This document shows positions 1-9,301 of a stretch of DNA of 64,000 bases, piece after piece (within the stretch, counting starts at the first letter, position 1; every line of letters starts with the position of its first letter). A program made the translations under genes and the position numbers. The DNA lies in contig NZ_CP049366.1 in assembly GCF_014058425.1 (NCBI RefSeq), positions 1,302,001 through 1,366,000 on the forward strand, in the 5' to 3' direction. This DNA is from Companilactobacillus pabuli. GTDB lineage: Bacteria; Bacillota; Bacilli; Lactobacillales; Lactobacillaceae. Below the pieces are notes generated by a model. The model did no database searches, was not told where the DNA came from, and saw only the letters and a program-made list of their open reading frames with translations.

Positions 1-20
1 AATCGTAGGGGGAAGTTATC

Positions 21-506
21 TTGAAAAAGAATATACGTAAATTTTTACTAATTACCACTTTAATATTAGGAATCCAAGGATTTGCAGAAGCAACTAACGT
101 CAAAGCTGCCTCTTCATCACCACTTCCTAATGACAAATATTGTTTTGCAGTAACAAAAGATGCTACAACTACTGATATGAACGGCAATACCACAGCTACT
201 GCATTAAAGGCAGGAACAGACTGGAAAGTAAGTAACGAATTTTACCATCAAGACCAAATCAATTATCAAATAGCATCTAATATATTTGTTAATCAGAATT
301 TTGGTTATTTATATTTACCAATGGTACAGACAATAACAACTGCTAATCATACAACACATCTTTATGATCATAACGGTAACGAAATTAAGAATAGAGCTTT
401 AGCACCTAATTCAAGCTGGTATTCTGATAGATCAATCTTGGTTGATAAAATCACATATTGTCGTGTTGCAACAGATGAATTCGTTGCATTAGGAGATTTA
501 GTATAA
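21..506 (+). CDS. Small secreted SLAP-domain (S-layer-type) protein
   Basis: 161-residue protein that appears to be exported and to bind the cell wall. Residues 1-30 form a signal peptide: basic MKKNIRK, a hydrophobic LLITTLILGI core, and a likely cleavage near NVKAA. The rest looks like two degenerate copies of the lactobacillar SLAP domain. The second is clearer (about residues 118-158), with the pattern LYDHNGNEI, then ALAPNSSW, then a Tyr-x-Arg-Val-x-Thr end. SLAP domains attach S-layer and other surface proteins to cell wall polymers in lactobacilli. No catalytic domain is present, so this is a short wall-binding protein of unknown role. The start is a TTG preceded by GTAGGGGGAAG at 6-16. 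It is convergent with the flavoprotein gene and shares a hairpin terminator with it. The upstream context lies outside the window. Confidence 0.72.
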   Translation: MKKNIRKFLLITTLILGIQGFAEATNVKAASSSPLPNDKYCFAVTKDATTTDMNGNTTATALKAGTDWKVSNEFYHQDQINYQIASNIFVNQNFGYLYLPMVQTITTANHTTHLYDHNGNEIKNRALAPNSSWYSDRSILVDKITYCRVATDEFVALGDLV

Positions 507-566
507 GATAAGTATTTTATTCCCATTTTTTTCAACTAAAAAAAGTTAAACATTTTTATAAATTTT

Positions 567-645
567 AAAAATAATAGCATCTATTCAAATATTTCCTCCA
601 GTGCACTGCACACAAAGAAAAAAATTTGAATAGATGCTATTTTTG
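567..645. terminator. Long-stem bidirectional terminator with shared TAGATGCTA arms
   Basis: An 18-bp near-perfect inverted repeat (about 571-590 with 624-641) has AT tracts on both sides and a loop of about 33 nt. The loop itself contains the palindrome GTGCACTGCAC. It lies between the convergent SLAP gene and the flavoprotein gene and would end both transcripts. The arm core TAGATGCTATTTTT recurs in the ribF and ffh terminators. Confidence 0.7.
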
Positions 646-648
646 ACT

Positions 649-1953
649 TTAAATCAAATATTCCAAATCACTAGCAGCAGTTGGATAAGCAAAAATTTGC
701 TTAACAACATCTTCGTGACTCATCTTTTGTTTAATCGCTAATGTTAGTAAATTAATTAAACTATCGGCTTCATTGCTCAATAAAGTTGCACCGATAATTT
801 GTTTCTTATCATTCAAGACAATCTTTACTTTGGCAACTGGTTCGTTAGTGTGACTGTAAGTGAACCAACTAGTTACATCCTGTTCGACTACTTTATCGCC
901 AGTTTGAACACCAACTTTAGCAAGCTTGGGACTGCCATACACAACGGTTGGAATCAAAGGCAATTCAAGTTTCTTATCAGTCTTTCCTAATAAAACGTCA
1001 CTAACATATCCAGCTTCAAAACCACCCACTGGAGTCAATTTAGGCTGTTTAGTGGCAACGACATCCCCAATCGCATAAATATTTTCATTAGTTGATTGCA
1101 AGTGGTCATTAACGACTACCCCGTGACGATTGAATTGTACGTTAGCTTTTTCTAAGTCTAAGAAATCAACGTTAGCAATTCGACCTGTGGCACCAATTAC
1201 TAAATCAGTACTCAATTCAAAATTATCAGCTTTTAAAATGTATTTTCCATCTTGAGCAGAGATGGATTGCGTATCGACATTAAAATTAAAATCAACGCCT
1301 TTATTTTCGAGTTGTTTAACTAATTCCATAGCATATTCTTGATCAAATGCTTTTAATGGATGGTCATTATGGTGGATAATATGAACCTTGGCTCCAGTAG
1401 CGTTAGCAATCGTAGCTAATTCAAAGGCAATGTATCCCGCACCAATAATAGTAATATCGTCTGGCATTTTCTTAAGTGATAAGAAATCAGTACTAGATAA
1501 TAAATGTTCCTTTCCAGCAATATCTAAATAGCTGGGACGTTGACCGGTAGCGATAATAAATTTATCTGCCTGATACTCAGTTCCATCAACGACTAAAGTA
1601 TTCTCAGAAGTAAATTTAGGCTGACCGTCGATGGCTGTGATGTCGGCATCAACGATTCCCTTGCGGCTGCCAGTAGAAACTGGTGCTGTAAATTTTTCTT
1701 TAAAAGTCTCCAATTGTTCCCAGTTAACGAAAGGTACATCATCAAAACCTTTACCCTGAAGTTGTGCCATTCTATCTCTTGCTTCGACACCACTCAATAA
1801 GACTTTTTTAGGGTCACAACCACGGTTAGGGCAAGTTCCACCCCAGAGGTTATTTTCAATCACGGCAACTTTTTGACCATTGCCTTTCAAATTATAAGCA
1901 GCAGCCAAGCCTGCAGGTCCTGCTCCGATAATAATCGTATCGAATTTTTCCAT
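649..1953 (-). CDS. Class I pyridine nucleotide-disulfide oxidoreductase (glutathione reductase-like)
   Basis: 434-residue flavoprotein of the glutathione reductase / dihydrolipoamide dehydrogenase family. Visible parts are an N-terminal FAD site (IIGAGPAGLAAA), the redox disulfide motif GGTCPNRGCDPKK (CX4C), a second Rossmann motif (IIGAGYIAFELA, a GxGxxA form often linked with NADPH), the second FAD motif (IYAIGDV), and a dimerisation domain. The canonical C-terminal HPTxxE, whose His is the catalytic base in known family members, is replaced by AYPTAASDLE. The substrate is therefore uncertain; low-molecular-weight thiol disulfides are the family default. The start is ATG 1953 after TTGGAGGAG; an upstream in-frame start at 1968 overlaps the binding site. 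The preceding lepA terminator suggests its own promoter or read-through. Confidence 0.85.
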   Translation of the reverse strand: MEKFDTIIIGAGPAGLAAAYNLKGNGQKVAVIENNLWGGTCPNRGCDPKKVLLSGVEARDRMAQLQGKGFDDVPFVNWEQLETFKEKFTAPVSTGSRKGIVDADITAIDGQPKFTSENTLVVDGTEYQADKFIIATGQRPSYLDIAGKEHLLSSTDFLSLKKMPDDITIIGAGYIAFELATIANATGAKVHIIHHNDHPLKAFDQEYAMELVKQLENKGVDFNFNVDTQSISAQDGKYILKADNFELSTDLVIGATGRIANVDFLDLEKANVQFNRHGVVVNDHLQSTNENIYAIGDVVATKQPKLTPVGGFEAGYVSDVLLGKTDKKLELPLIPTVVYGSPKLAKVGVQTGDKVVEQDVTSWFTYSHTNEPVAKVKIVLNDKKQIIGATLLSNEADSLINLLTLAIKQKMSHEDVVKQIFAYPTAASDLEYLI

Positions 1954-1967
1954 ACAAATCTCCTCCA

Positions 1968-2015
1968 AATAAAAAACACTTATAATGCAACGTATAGTTA
2001 CATTATAAGTGTTTT
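1968..2015 (-). terminator. lepA terminator
   Basis: The minus strand carries AAAACACTTATAATG, a 13-nt loop, the perfectly complementary arm, then a T tract. It separates lepA from the flavoprotein gene and ends only about 10 nt before that gene's ribosome binding site. Confidence 0.85.
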
Positions 2016-2016
2016 C

Positions 2017-3864
2017 TTAGTTTTTATTGTCATCTTTGCCTCGGTTAAGATCCAAGACTGACATGAAGGCTTCTTGTGGTACGGAAACTTTTCCGACTTC
2101 CTTCATACGTTTTTTACCAGCTTTTTGCTTGTTCAACAACTTATCACGACGAGTTCTATCACCACCATAAAGTTTAGCAGTAACATCTTTACGATAAGCT
2201 TTAACATTTGCACGGGCGACGATCTTGTTACCGATAGCAGCTTGAATTGGAATTTCAAACATTTGTCTAGGAATTACTTCCTTCAAGCGAGCTACAATAT
2301 CACGACCACATTTTTGAGCAAAATCTTTGTGAACGATAAAACTCAAAGCATCAACTGGTTCACCATTCAATAAGATATCCATCTTAACTAGTTCACTCGG
2401 TTCATATTCATCGACACTGTAGTCTAATGATGCATAACCTTTAGTATTAGATTTCAAGTCATCGAAGAAATCAAAGATAATTTCTAGCAATGGCAATCTA
2501 TAAACCACATTAACTCGATACTTATCTAAGTAGTCCATTGTAATGAACTCACCACGTTTTCTTTGGCAAAGCTCCATTACTGGACCAACAAAGTCTTCTG
2601 GAACCATAATTTCAGCTCGAACGAATGGTTCACGGATTTCCTTAATATCAGTTGCATCTGGTAATTCAGCCGGATTATCAACGATGATTTCTTCTCCATC
2701 CGTTTTCGTAACATGATAGTCAACTGACGGTGATGTTGTGATCAAATCGAGGTCAAAATCACGTTCCAATCGTTCTTGAACAACGTCCATGTGCAACAAA
2801 CCTAAGAATCCAACACGGAAACCAAATCCTAAAGCTTGCGAAGTTTCTGGTTCATATTCCAAAGCGGCATCATTTAGTTGCAACTTATCTAAAGCTTCGT
2901 GTAAATCTTCATATTTGGCATTGTCAACTGGATAAAGTCCAGCATAAACCATTGGCGTACTCTTACGATAACCAGTCAAAGGTGCATCAGTTGGATTGTC
3001 AGCTAAAGTAACTGTATCACCAACTTGAGTATCTTTAACAGTCTTGATACTGGCAGTAATATAACCAACATCCCCTGCCATCAAGTAATCACGTTTAACG
3101 GCTTTAGGAGACATCACACCGACTTCTGTAACTTCAAAGGTCTTCTTATTACTCATCAATTCAATCGTGTCTCCGACCTTAACAACGCCTTCACGAACAC
3201 GTACATCAAGGACAACACCACGATAACTGTCATAAACCGAATCAAAGATCAAAGCCTTAAGTGGCTTATCCAAATCTCCGGTTGGTGCTGGAACATCGGA
3301 AACGATTCTTTCAAGCAATTCATCAACACCGATACCAGTCTTAGCACTCATCAAGATTGAAGATTCAGCATCGATACCAATCATCTCTTCAATTTCTTCT
3401 TTGACCTTATCTGGTTCAGCAGAAGGCAAATCGATCTTATTGATAACTGGTACGATTTCTAGGTCGTTATCAATTGCTAAATAAGCATTAGCCAATGTTT
3501 GCGCTTCGACACCTTGAGCAGCATCTACTACCAATAAAGCACCCTCACAGGCAGCAAGGGAACGTGAAACTTCATAAGAAAAGTCCACGTGTCCTGGTGT
3601 ATCGATTAAATGGAAGATATAAGTCTGTCCATCTTTGGCTTCGTATTCTAGTTCGACCGCATTCAACTTAATAGTAATTCCACGTTCACGCTCCAAATCC
3701 ATGTCATCAAGAATCTGAGCTTTCATTTCACGTTTTGAAACTGTCTTAGTTCTTTCCAAAATTCGATCGGCAATCGTTGATTTACCATGATCGATATGCG
3801 CTACGATAGAAAAATTACGAATTCTTTTTTGTCGTTCTTTTAATTTATCGAGATCTAAATCCAT
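2017..3864 (-). CDS. lepA: Elongation factor 4, ribosomal back-translocase GTPase LepA
   Basis: 615-residue translational GTPase of normal family length (about 600). The G1 motif AHIDHGKST lies near residue 23, DTPGHVDF is the G3 motif, and NKIDLP is the G4 motif. EF-G-like domains II, III and V follow, then the LepA-specific C-terminal domain, which includes the conserved [26 protein letters not shown] segment split here as two known blocks. The factor remodels stalled or mistranslocated ribosomes and aids 30S biogenesis. It lies downstream of dnaJ but behind a terminator, so it is probably an independent unit. No promoter could be placed with confidence in the 70 nt upstream. Confidence 0.97.
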   Translation of the reverse strand: MDLDLDKLKERQKRIRNFSIVAHIDHGKSTIADRILERTKTVSKREMKAQILDDMDLERERGITIKLNAVELEYEAKDGQTYIFHLIDTPGHVDFSYEVSRSLAACEGALLVVDAAQGVEAQTLANAYLAIDNDLEIVPVINKIDLPSAEPDKVKEEIEEMIGIDAESSILMSAKTGIGVDELLERIVSDVPAPTGDLDKPLKALIFDSVYDSYRGVVLDVRVREGVVKVGDTIELMSNKKTFEVTEVGVMSPKAVKRDYLMAGDVGYITASIKTVKDTQVGDTVTLADNPTDAPLTGYRKSTPMVYAGLYPVDNAKYEDLHEALDKLQLNDAALEYEPETSQALGFGFRVGFLGLLHMDVVQERLERDFDLDLITTSPSVDYHVTKTDGEEIIVDNPAELPDATDIKEIREPFVRAEIMVPEDFVGPVMELCQRKRGEFITMDYLDKYRVNVVYRLPLLEIIFDFFDDLKSNTKGYASLDYSVDEYEPSELVKMDILLNGEPVDALSFIVHKDFAQKCGRDIVARLKEVIPRQMFEIPIQAAIGNKIVARANVKAYRKDVTAKLYGGDRTRRDKLLNKQKAGKKRMKEVGKVSVPQEAFMSVLDLNRGKDDNKN

Positions 3865-3935
3865 AAATTATTCCCTTCTATCAGAAATTTATCATTCTTT
3901 CTATTTTACACTATTGTACACCGATGTTCTAGACA

Positions 3936-3967
3936 ACAAAAAAGAAGAGGCCAAAACCCCTTCTTTT
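3936..3967 (-). terminator. dnaJ operon terminator
   Basis: On the minus strand an AAAAGAAGGGG arm, a short TTTTGG loop and CCTCTTCTTTTTT close the hrcA-grpE-dnaK-dnaJ operon four bases past the dnaJ stop. Confidence 0.8.
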
Positions 3968-3970
3968 AAT

Positions 3971-5110
3971 TTATTCGCCTTTAAAAGCATCTCTGACTTT
4001 ATTGAAAAAGTTACTATCTTTTTCTTTAACTTTGTCTCCGCCGGCTTCAGCGAATTTCTTCAAAGCACTACGTTGTTCAGCTGACAACTTACGTGGAGTA
4101 ACAATATTTACTGTTACCTTTTCATCTCCGATACTCTTGCTATTAAGAACTGGAGCACCCTTGCCACGCAATCTAAATGTTGTACCAGTTTGAGTACCAC
4201 TAGGGATATTCAAGTTGACTGGACCGTGAACTGTGTTGACTTTGATTTCGTCTCCCAATGTTGCTTGTGGGAAACTGATATTTACTGAAGCGTAGATGGT
4301 TGAACCATCACGTCTGAATTCTTTACTTGGAGCAACGTGGAAGACAATGTATAGATCACCGTAAGGTCCACCGTTAGTTCCGGCTTCACCTTGGCCCTCT
4401 AAGCGCATTTGTTGTCCATCTTCAACACCAGCTGGTACAGTAACCTTCAATTCATGTTTTTCATTTACCTTACCTGAACCTTGGCAAACGTTACACTTTT
4501 CTTTGATTTCTTTACCAGTACCATTGCAGACATCACAAACAACACGTGTACGCATACGACCAAGTGGAGTTTGACGATCAACTTCAACATAACCTGAACC
4601 ATGACATTTTGAACAAGTCTCTGGATGTGTTCCAGGCTTTGCACCAGAACCACCACAAGTAGAACATTCTTCCTCACGATTGTAAGAAATATTAGTCTTC
4701 TTACCAAAGACACCTTCTTCAAAAGTTAAGTCCATGCGATATTGAAGATCGGAACCTTGTCTTGGGGCATTAGGATTTTGACGAGCAGCACCGCCGCCAC
4801 CGAAGAATTGACTGAAGATATCTTCAAAACCACCGAATTGATCTCCAGCACCACCAGCGCCGAAGCCACCAAATCCTCCTTGGCCACCATTCATGCCGGC
4901 AGAACCATATTGATCATATTGCGCACGTTTTTGAGGATCTTTTAGAATTTCATAAGCGGAATTAACTTCCTTAAACTTTTCTTCAGCATCAGGAGCCTTG
5001 TTCAAATCAGGGTGATACTTTTTAGAAAGTTTACGAAATGCTTTTCTTATATCGTCATCAGAAGCGTTTTTATCAACGCCTAGTACGTCATATGGATTTT
5101 TATCTGCCAT
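3971..5110 (-). CDS. dnaJ: Chaperone DnaJ (Hsp40)
   Basis: 379-residue type I J-protein that stimulates DnaK ATPase and delivers unfolded clients. Domains in order: J domain (residues 4-70) with the essential HPD in KYHPDLN, a Gly/Phe-rich linker (about 73-110), and a zinc-binding region (about 145-210) with four CxxCxGxG repeats ([32 protein letters not shown]). Two beta-barrel client-binding domains and a dimerisation tail follow. All cysteines of the zinc centres are present. It is the last gene of the heat shock operon. The 125-nt spacer after dnaK holds a large hairpin and a possible internal promoter, so its level may differ from that of dnaK. Confidence 0.97.
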   Translation of the reverse strand: MADKNPYDVLGVDKNASDDDIRKAFRKLSKKYHPDLNKAPDAEEKFKEVNSAYEILKDPQKRAQYDQYGSAGMNGGQGGFGGFGAGGAGDQFGGFEDIFSQFFGGGGAARQNPNAPRQGSDLQYRMDLTFEEGVFGKKTNISYNREEECSTCGGSGAKPGTHPETCSKCHGSGYVEVDRQTPLGRMRTRVVCDVCNGTGKEIKEKCNVCQGSGKVNEKHELKVTVPAGVEDGQQMRLEGQGEAGTNGGPYGDLYIVFHVAPSKEFRRDGSTIYASVNISFPQATLGDEIKVNTVHGPVNLNIPSGTQTGTTFRLRGKGAPVLNSKSIGDEKVTVNIVTPRKLSAEQRSALKKFAEAGGDKVKEKDSNFFNKVRDAFKGE

Positions 5111-5129
5111 TAAATCACCTTTATGCGAC

Positions 5130-5225
5130 AGGACTTTTACGTCCTATTCCTTTTTAACGCTCAAAAGAGCAGTTATTGTTCTTACTATACCATAACTGGT
5201 TTTAGTAATTAAACCACTGCTCTTT
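5130..5225 (-). promoter_or_regulatory. Structured dnaK-dnaJ spacer with hairpins and possible internal promoter
   Basis: Arms AAAGAGCAGT (5215-5224 region) and ACTGCTCTTT (5163-5173) can pair around an inner GGTTTA/TAAAACC stem. The loop region carries TGGTATAGT, an extended -10-like element, with TTTAAT 18 nt upstream. A second small hairpin, AGGAC/GTCCT (5130-5145), stands just before the dnaJ ribosome binding site. This could be partial termination, mRNA processing or a dnaJ promoter; the sequence does not decide. Confidence 0.4.
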
Positions 5226-5235
5226 ATCACAATTA

Positions 5236-7101
5236 TTATTTCTTATCTTTATCAGGGTCTACTTCGGAAAAGTCACCGTCAACTGTATTGTCGTCGCCTG
5301 ACTTCTTGCCATCAGTTGAACCTGTACCAGTAGCACCATTATCGCCACCAGCTTGTTGTTGTGCTTGTTGAGCTTGTTGATAAAGTTTTACAGACAAGTC
5401 TTGAACAATCTTGTTCAAATCGTCACGTTTCTTCTTCATGTCTTCAAGATTACCTGAGTCTTGAGCCTTCTTCAAAGCATCACGAGCATCTTGGGCCTTC
5501 TTGATTTCATCGTCAGAAACTTTACCCTTAACGTCTTTTAGAGTCTTATCAGTTGCGAACAATGTTTGTTCAACGTCATTCTTAACATCGACTTCTTCCT
5601 TACGTTTGTTATCTTCTTCTTCGTGTTCCTTAGCTTCTTTCATCATTTGGTCGATTTCTTCATCGCTCAAACCTGATGAACTCTTGATAGTAATCTTTTG
5701 TTCCTTGTTTGTTCCCATATCCTTAGCAGATACATTAACGATACCGTTCTTATCAATATCGAATGTAACTTGGATTTGAGGTACACCACGAGGTGCAGCA
5801 GGAATATCTGTTAATTGGAAACGACCTAAGGTCTTGTTGTCAGCAGCCATTGGACGTTCACCTTGAAGAACGTGGATATCAACAGCACTTTGGTTATCAG
5901 CAGCAGTTGAGAATACTTGTGACTTACTTGTTGGGATAGTTGTATTTCTATCGATCAACTTAGTGAAGACACCACCCATAGTTTCGATACCAAGTGATAG
6001 TGGAGTAACATCTAGTAGAACAACGTCTTTAACATCACCAGAGATAACACCACCTTGAATAGCAGCACCTAAAGCAACAGCTTCATCAGGGTTGATTGAG
6101 TGATCTGGAGCCTTGCCAGTCCATTTAGCAACAGCATCTTGAACAGCAGGGATACGTGTTGAACCACCATTTAAGATAACCTTGTCAATGTCTGAAGTAG
6201 TCAAGTTAGCATCCTTCAAAGCATTGTCAACAGGGATCTTTGTTCTTTCAACTAAGTCTGAAGTCAATTCATCGAACTTAGCACGTGTCAATGTTTCTTC
6301 CAAGTGAAGTGGGCCATTAGCACCTGATGAAATAAATGGAAGACTGATTGATGTTTGAGCAACACCTGATAAGTCTTTCTTAGCTTTTTCAGCGGCATCC
6401 TTTAATCTTTGAAGAGCCATCTTGTCTTGACTCAAGTCAACACCATTTTCAGCCTTGAATTGTTCAACTAACCAGTCGATGATCTTTTGGTCAAAGTCAT
6501 CACCACCAAGGTGTGTATCACCATTTGTTGAAAGTACTTCGAAGACACCGTCACCTAATTGAAGTACAGAAACATCAAATGTACCACCACCAAGGTCATA
6601 AACAAGAATCTTTTCATCACCTTTGTCATTATCTAGACCATAAGCAAGTGCTGAAGCTGTTGGTTCGTTAACGATACGTTGAACGTTTAATCCAGCAATC
6701 TTACCAGCATCCTTAGTAGCTTGTCTTTGTGAATCATTGAAGTATGCAGGAACTGTGATAACAGCATCTGTAACTTTTTCACCTAAGTAGTCTTCTGAGA
6801 ACTTCTTAATGTGTTGTAAGATGAAAGCTGAAATTTCTTGTGGTGTGTATGACTTGCCGGCTACAGTAACTTTGTAACCTGCTTCACCCATGTGACGCTT
6901 GATTGATGAAACTGTATCAGGGTTTGTGATAGCTTGTCTCTTGGCAACTTCACCAACTTGAATTTCACCATCTTTAAATGCAACAACTGAAGGAGTTGTT
7001 CTTGCACCTTCTGGGTTTGTAATAATCTTTGGAGAACCGCCTTCCAAAACGGCTACAGCAGAGTTTGTAGTACCTAAATCAATACCAATAACTTTAGACA
7101 T
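5236..7101 (-). CDS. dnaK: Chaperone DnaK (Hsp70)
   Basis: 621-residue Hsp70 that folds, refolds and protects proteins in an ATP-driven cycle with DnaJ and GrpE. The nucleotide-binding domain starts with [13 protein letters not shown] and includes [11 protein letters not shown] and the GGSTRIP adenosine motif. The substrate domain begins after the linker [15 protein letters not shown]. The C-terminal tail is Gln/Gly/Asp-rich ([12 protein letters not shown]) and ends in an acidic DPDKDKK. As is usual for Firmicutes, the nucleotide domain lacks the extra subdomain insert of proteobacterial DnaK. A strong AAAGAGG-type binding site precedes it. Expression follows hrcA/CIRCE control from upstream. 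Confidence 0.98.
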   Translation of the reverse strand: MSKVIGIDLGTTNSAVAVLEGGSPKIITNPEGARTTPSVVAFKDGEIQVGEVAKRQAITNPDTVSSIKRHMGEAGYKVTVAGKSYTPQEISAFILQHIKKFSEDYLGEKVTDAVITVPAYFNDSQRQATKDAGKIAGLNVQRIVNEPTASALAYGLDNDKGDEKILVYDLGGGTFDVSVLQLGDGVFEVLSTNGDTHLGGDDFDQKIIDWLVEQFKAENGVDLSQDKMALQRLKDAAEKAKKDLSGVAQTSISLPFISSGANGPLHLEETLTRAKFDELTSDLVERTKIPVDNALKDANLTTSDIDKVILNGGSTRIPAVQDAVAKWTGKAPDHSINPDEAVALGAAIQGGVISGDVKDVVLLDVTPLSLGIETMGGVFTKLIDRNTTIPTSKSQVFSTAADNQSAVDIHVLQGERPMAADNKTLGRFQLTDIPAAPRGVPQIQVTFDIDKNGIVNVSAKDMGTNKEQKITIKSSSGLSDEEIDQMMKEAKEHEEEDNKRKEEVDVKNDVEQTLFATDKTLKDVKGKVSDDEIKKAQDARDALKKAQDSGNLEDMKKKRDDLNKIVQDLSVKLYQQAQQAQQQAGGDNGATGTGSTDGKKSGDDNTVDGDFSEVDPDKDKK

Positions 7102-7136
7102 AAACCTAAACCTCTTTTTAATTTTTTATTTACTTA

Positions 7137-7697
7137 TTATTGTGCAACGACAACCATTGCTGGACGTAAGACACGATCTTCAAGTTTGTATCCCTTTTGT
7201 AGGACTTGAACAACAGTATCTTTTTTGTGATCATCATCTGCGGGAACAGTTTGAACAGCTTGAGCAACTGCAGGATCAAACTTCTCACCTGCATTGTCGA
7301 TAGCTTTTACATGATTGTCTTCCAATGCTTTAACCATGTGTTGTTGAACCATCTCGATACCCTTTTTCAATTGTTTACTTGAGTCATCGGTAGCTTCAAC
7401 ATTCAAAGCACGTTCCAAGTTATCTAAAACCGGAAGAATTTCAGTAGCTAGCTTTTGTCCGTCATATTTAAGCATGCCAGCAACTTCTTTTTTATGACGA
7501 TTATTCATATTTTGAATTTCAGCTTGGCTTCTTAAGAACTTATCTTCCAAGTCCGCATTCTTGGCTGTTAGATCCTTAATTTTTGCATCTTTGGGATCAA
7601 CTTTTTTTTCGGCTGGCTTTTTTTCAGCCTTTTTATCATTTTTTGAAGCTTCCTCTTTAGCAGTCTTCAAATCTTGATCTTTTTGTTTATCTGCCAT
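7137..7697 (-). CDS. grpE: Nucleotide exchange factor GrpE
   Basis: 186-residue GrpE that releases ADP from DnaK. The first 50 residues are highly charged and Lys-rich and are probably disordered. A long helical dimerisation region follows (about 45-100), then the beta-domain carrying the family signature near the C-terminus ([23 protein letters not shown]). It is 35 nt upstream of dnaK and 16 nt downstream of hrcA, the standard Firmicute order, and shares the CIRCE-controlled promoter. Confidence 0.97.
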   Translation of the reverse strand: MADKQKDQDLKTAKEEASKNDKKAEKKPAEKKVDPKDAKIKDLTAKNADLEDKFLRSQAEIQNMNNRHKKEVAGMLKYDGQKLATEILPVLDNLERALNVEATDDSSKQLKKGIEMVQQHMVKALEDNHVKAIDNAGEKFDPAVAQAVQTVPADDDHKKDTVVQVLQKGYKLEDRVLRPAMVVVAQ

Positions 7698-7713
7698 TAC
7701 TTCCTCCTAAATT

Positions 7714-8760
7714 TCAAGAATCATCATACCTTGAATAATAATCAATTAATCTTTTTGCTAACTCAACTCTAAATTCGCCTAACAAACCAATCAATTGCGA
7801 GTAGTGCATCGTCGTTGGACCAAGTAAGGCAATGACACCTTTACCGTGATGTCCAACATCATAATTAGCAGTGATAATACTGTAATTCTTCAGTGCATCA
7901 CTACCTAATTCGCTTCCTAAACGAACCTTGATTCCATCATCTAAAATTGATGGATCCAATAATTTTCTCAAATCATTGCTTTGATTAATAATCGAGAACA
8001 ATGACTGAACTTCCGACATATCGTCGCTATTAGCATAATTCAAAAGATTCAATTGACCGTCGACATAATACTTCTCTGATTCAGCCTTCTTAAAGAGTGA
8101 ATCCATCATATCCAACAAACCATCTGTTGAATACATATATTCGGAAAGAATTGCTGGGACATCGCTATGAAGCATTTGGAGAACTTTATTAAGGGGTTGT
8201 CCAACCAATTTGTCATTCACGATGTTGACGATTTTTTCAATTAATGAAGTATCAAAATCATCATCGACAGTATAAATATTATTTTCTACATTATTATCAC
8301 TTGTGACAATGATTGCCATAAGCTGATGTGCGTTCAAAGGGACAATTCTAAATCCAGTCAAACGGATCGAACTACTTTCTGGTCCCAATGTAATTGCGGT
8401 GTAGCTGGTCAAATGAGATAAGATCTTGGCGGATTGTTCGATAATATCACCGATTTGATGATATGTTTTACCGAAGTCTTCGTCAATTCTTTGGGCAATA
8501 TCTTGTGGCACACTAGTTGGTTGCACCAGATGATCAAGATAATAGCGATATCCCATTGCTGAAGGAATTCGACCTGAAGAAAGATGAGTCTTCTCGAGAT
8601 ACCCAACTTCTTCAAGTAAAGCCATTTCGTTTCTGATTGTCGCAGAACTTACATGAAATGGTAATTCATTCATCAATGTCTTCGACCCAACCGGCTGGCC
8701 GGTATCTGTAAATATGCGCACGACTTCTCTCAAGATTGCATCTTGACGTTGTGATAGCAT
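7714..8760 (-). CDS. hrcA: Heat-inducible transcription repressor HrcA
   Basis: 348-residue repressor of class I heat shock genes that binds the CIRCE operator and needs GroEL for activity. An N-terminal winged helix domain (LSQRQDAILREVVRIF through SATIRNEMALLEEVGYL) is followed by a GAF-like and dimerisation region ending in LLGPTTMHYSQLIGLL, a family hallmark. The start is ATG 8760, 8 nt after AAGGAGG; an upstream in-frame ATG at 8790 lies inside the CIRCE element and is rejected. It is the first gene of hrcA-grpE-dnaK-dnaJ and represses its own operon through the operator directly upstream. Confidence 0.97.
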   Translation of the reverse strand: MLSQRQDAILREVVRIFTDTGQPVGSKTLMNELPFHVSSATIRNEMALLEEVGYLEKTHLSSGRIPSAMGYRYYLDHLVQPTSVPQDIAQRIDEDFGKTYHQIGDIIEQSAKILSHLTSYTAITLGPESSSIRLTGFRIVPLNAHQLMAIIVTSDNNVENNIYTVDDDFDTSLIEKIVNIVNDKLVGQPLNKVLQMLHSDVPAILSEYMYSTDGLLDMMDSLFKKAESEKYYVDGQLNLLNYANSDDMSEVQSLFSIINQSNDLRKLLDPSILDDGIKVRLGSELGSDALKNYSIITANYDVGHHGKGVIALLGPTTMHYSQLIGLLGEFRVELAKRLIDYYSRYDDS

Positions 8761-8776
8761 TATACCGTCCTCCTTT

Positions 8777-8803
8777 TTAGCACTATTCATACCTGAGTGC
8801 TAA
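8777..8803 (-). promoter_or_regulatory. CIRCE operator of the heat shock operon
   Basis: Inverted repeat TTAGCACTA-N9-GAGTGCTAA on the plus strand. It matches the family consensus TTAGCACTC-N9-GAGTGCTAA except for the last base of one arm. It lies between the promoter and the hrcA start, where HrcA binding would block transcription. Confidence 0.95.
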
Positions 8804-8811
8804 CAATGTAA

Positions 8812-8840
8812 AATATAACAATCTATCCTTATAGTGTCAA
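8812..8840 (-). promoter_or_regulatory. SigA-type promoter of hrcA-grpE-dnaK-dnaJ
   Basis: -35 TTGACA (8840-8835), 17-nt spacer, -10 TATATT (8817-8812), with the CIRCE element immediately downstream. Confidence 0.88.
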
Positions 8841-8950
8841 GTATGCACGCTCATTTTTCATAATTATTTCATAAAAGCCTTTATTATTATCAACGTTGAA
8901 AAAGAGAACTACTTGGTTTGCAGGTTCTTTCTTTGGTTAACGATAAAATT

Positions 8951-9117
8951 CCGTCCTCCACAGCAAAGAAAATTTGGCTGGAACGTAGTGGGCACGATTT
9001 TGAGCTTTTGCATAAACCAAGTGCGCAAAATCTCAAAACTCGGCCTTATTCTAAGCAACAAGTTGCTAAGAATAACCTCACTACTGAGCCAATTTTCTTT
9101 GCTGTTCCGGACTAGAG
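8951..9117 (+). repeat. Structured intergenic repeat, copy R1
   Basis: The 500-bp gap between the hrcA promoter and ribF (8841-9301) holds no convincing gene. Most of it is this element. The outer stem pairs CAGCAAAGAAAATTTGGCT (8961-8979) with 9087-9104. Inside are a hairpin pairing 8998-9011 with 9025-9038 (TTTTGAG/CTCAAAA core) and a hairpin pairing 9046-9059 with 9062-9075 (TTCTAAGCAAC/GTTGCTAAGAA). A GTAGTG/CACTAC pair lies at the junction. The shared motifs TGGCTGGAACG and GGGCACGA recur in the other copies. Whether it acts as RNA or as DNA is unknown. Confidence 0.75.
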
Positions 9118-9145
9118 CAGTGATTTTATTTCTTATATCAATAAA

Positions 9146-9217
9146 TTAAAAACATCTACTTAGATAATAGTGTGCAAGTAAGCATGGGCACTATATTTAA
9201 AGTAGATGCTATTTTTG
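9146..9217 (-). terminator. truB-ribF terminator
   Basis: A two-level inverted repeat on the minus strand: outer AGCATCTACTT with AAGTAGATG, inner ATAGTGC with GCACACTAT, followed by TTTTTAATTT. Its 5' arm shares AAAATAGCATCTA with the terminator at 567-645. Confidence 0.7.
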
Positions 9218-9301
9218 AATTACACGAAATAAGTAATAAAAAATGTTATCTAGTCGGTAACCTAACTCAAGAAAGACCCATTTGCACCTCAAGTTCTCCT
9301 T

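Noticed and set aside
8913-9149. Small plus-strand coding regions of 65-78 codons
   Set aside because: They have no binding site and no recognisable protein, and they coincide with the arms of repeat R1.
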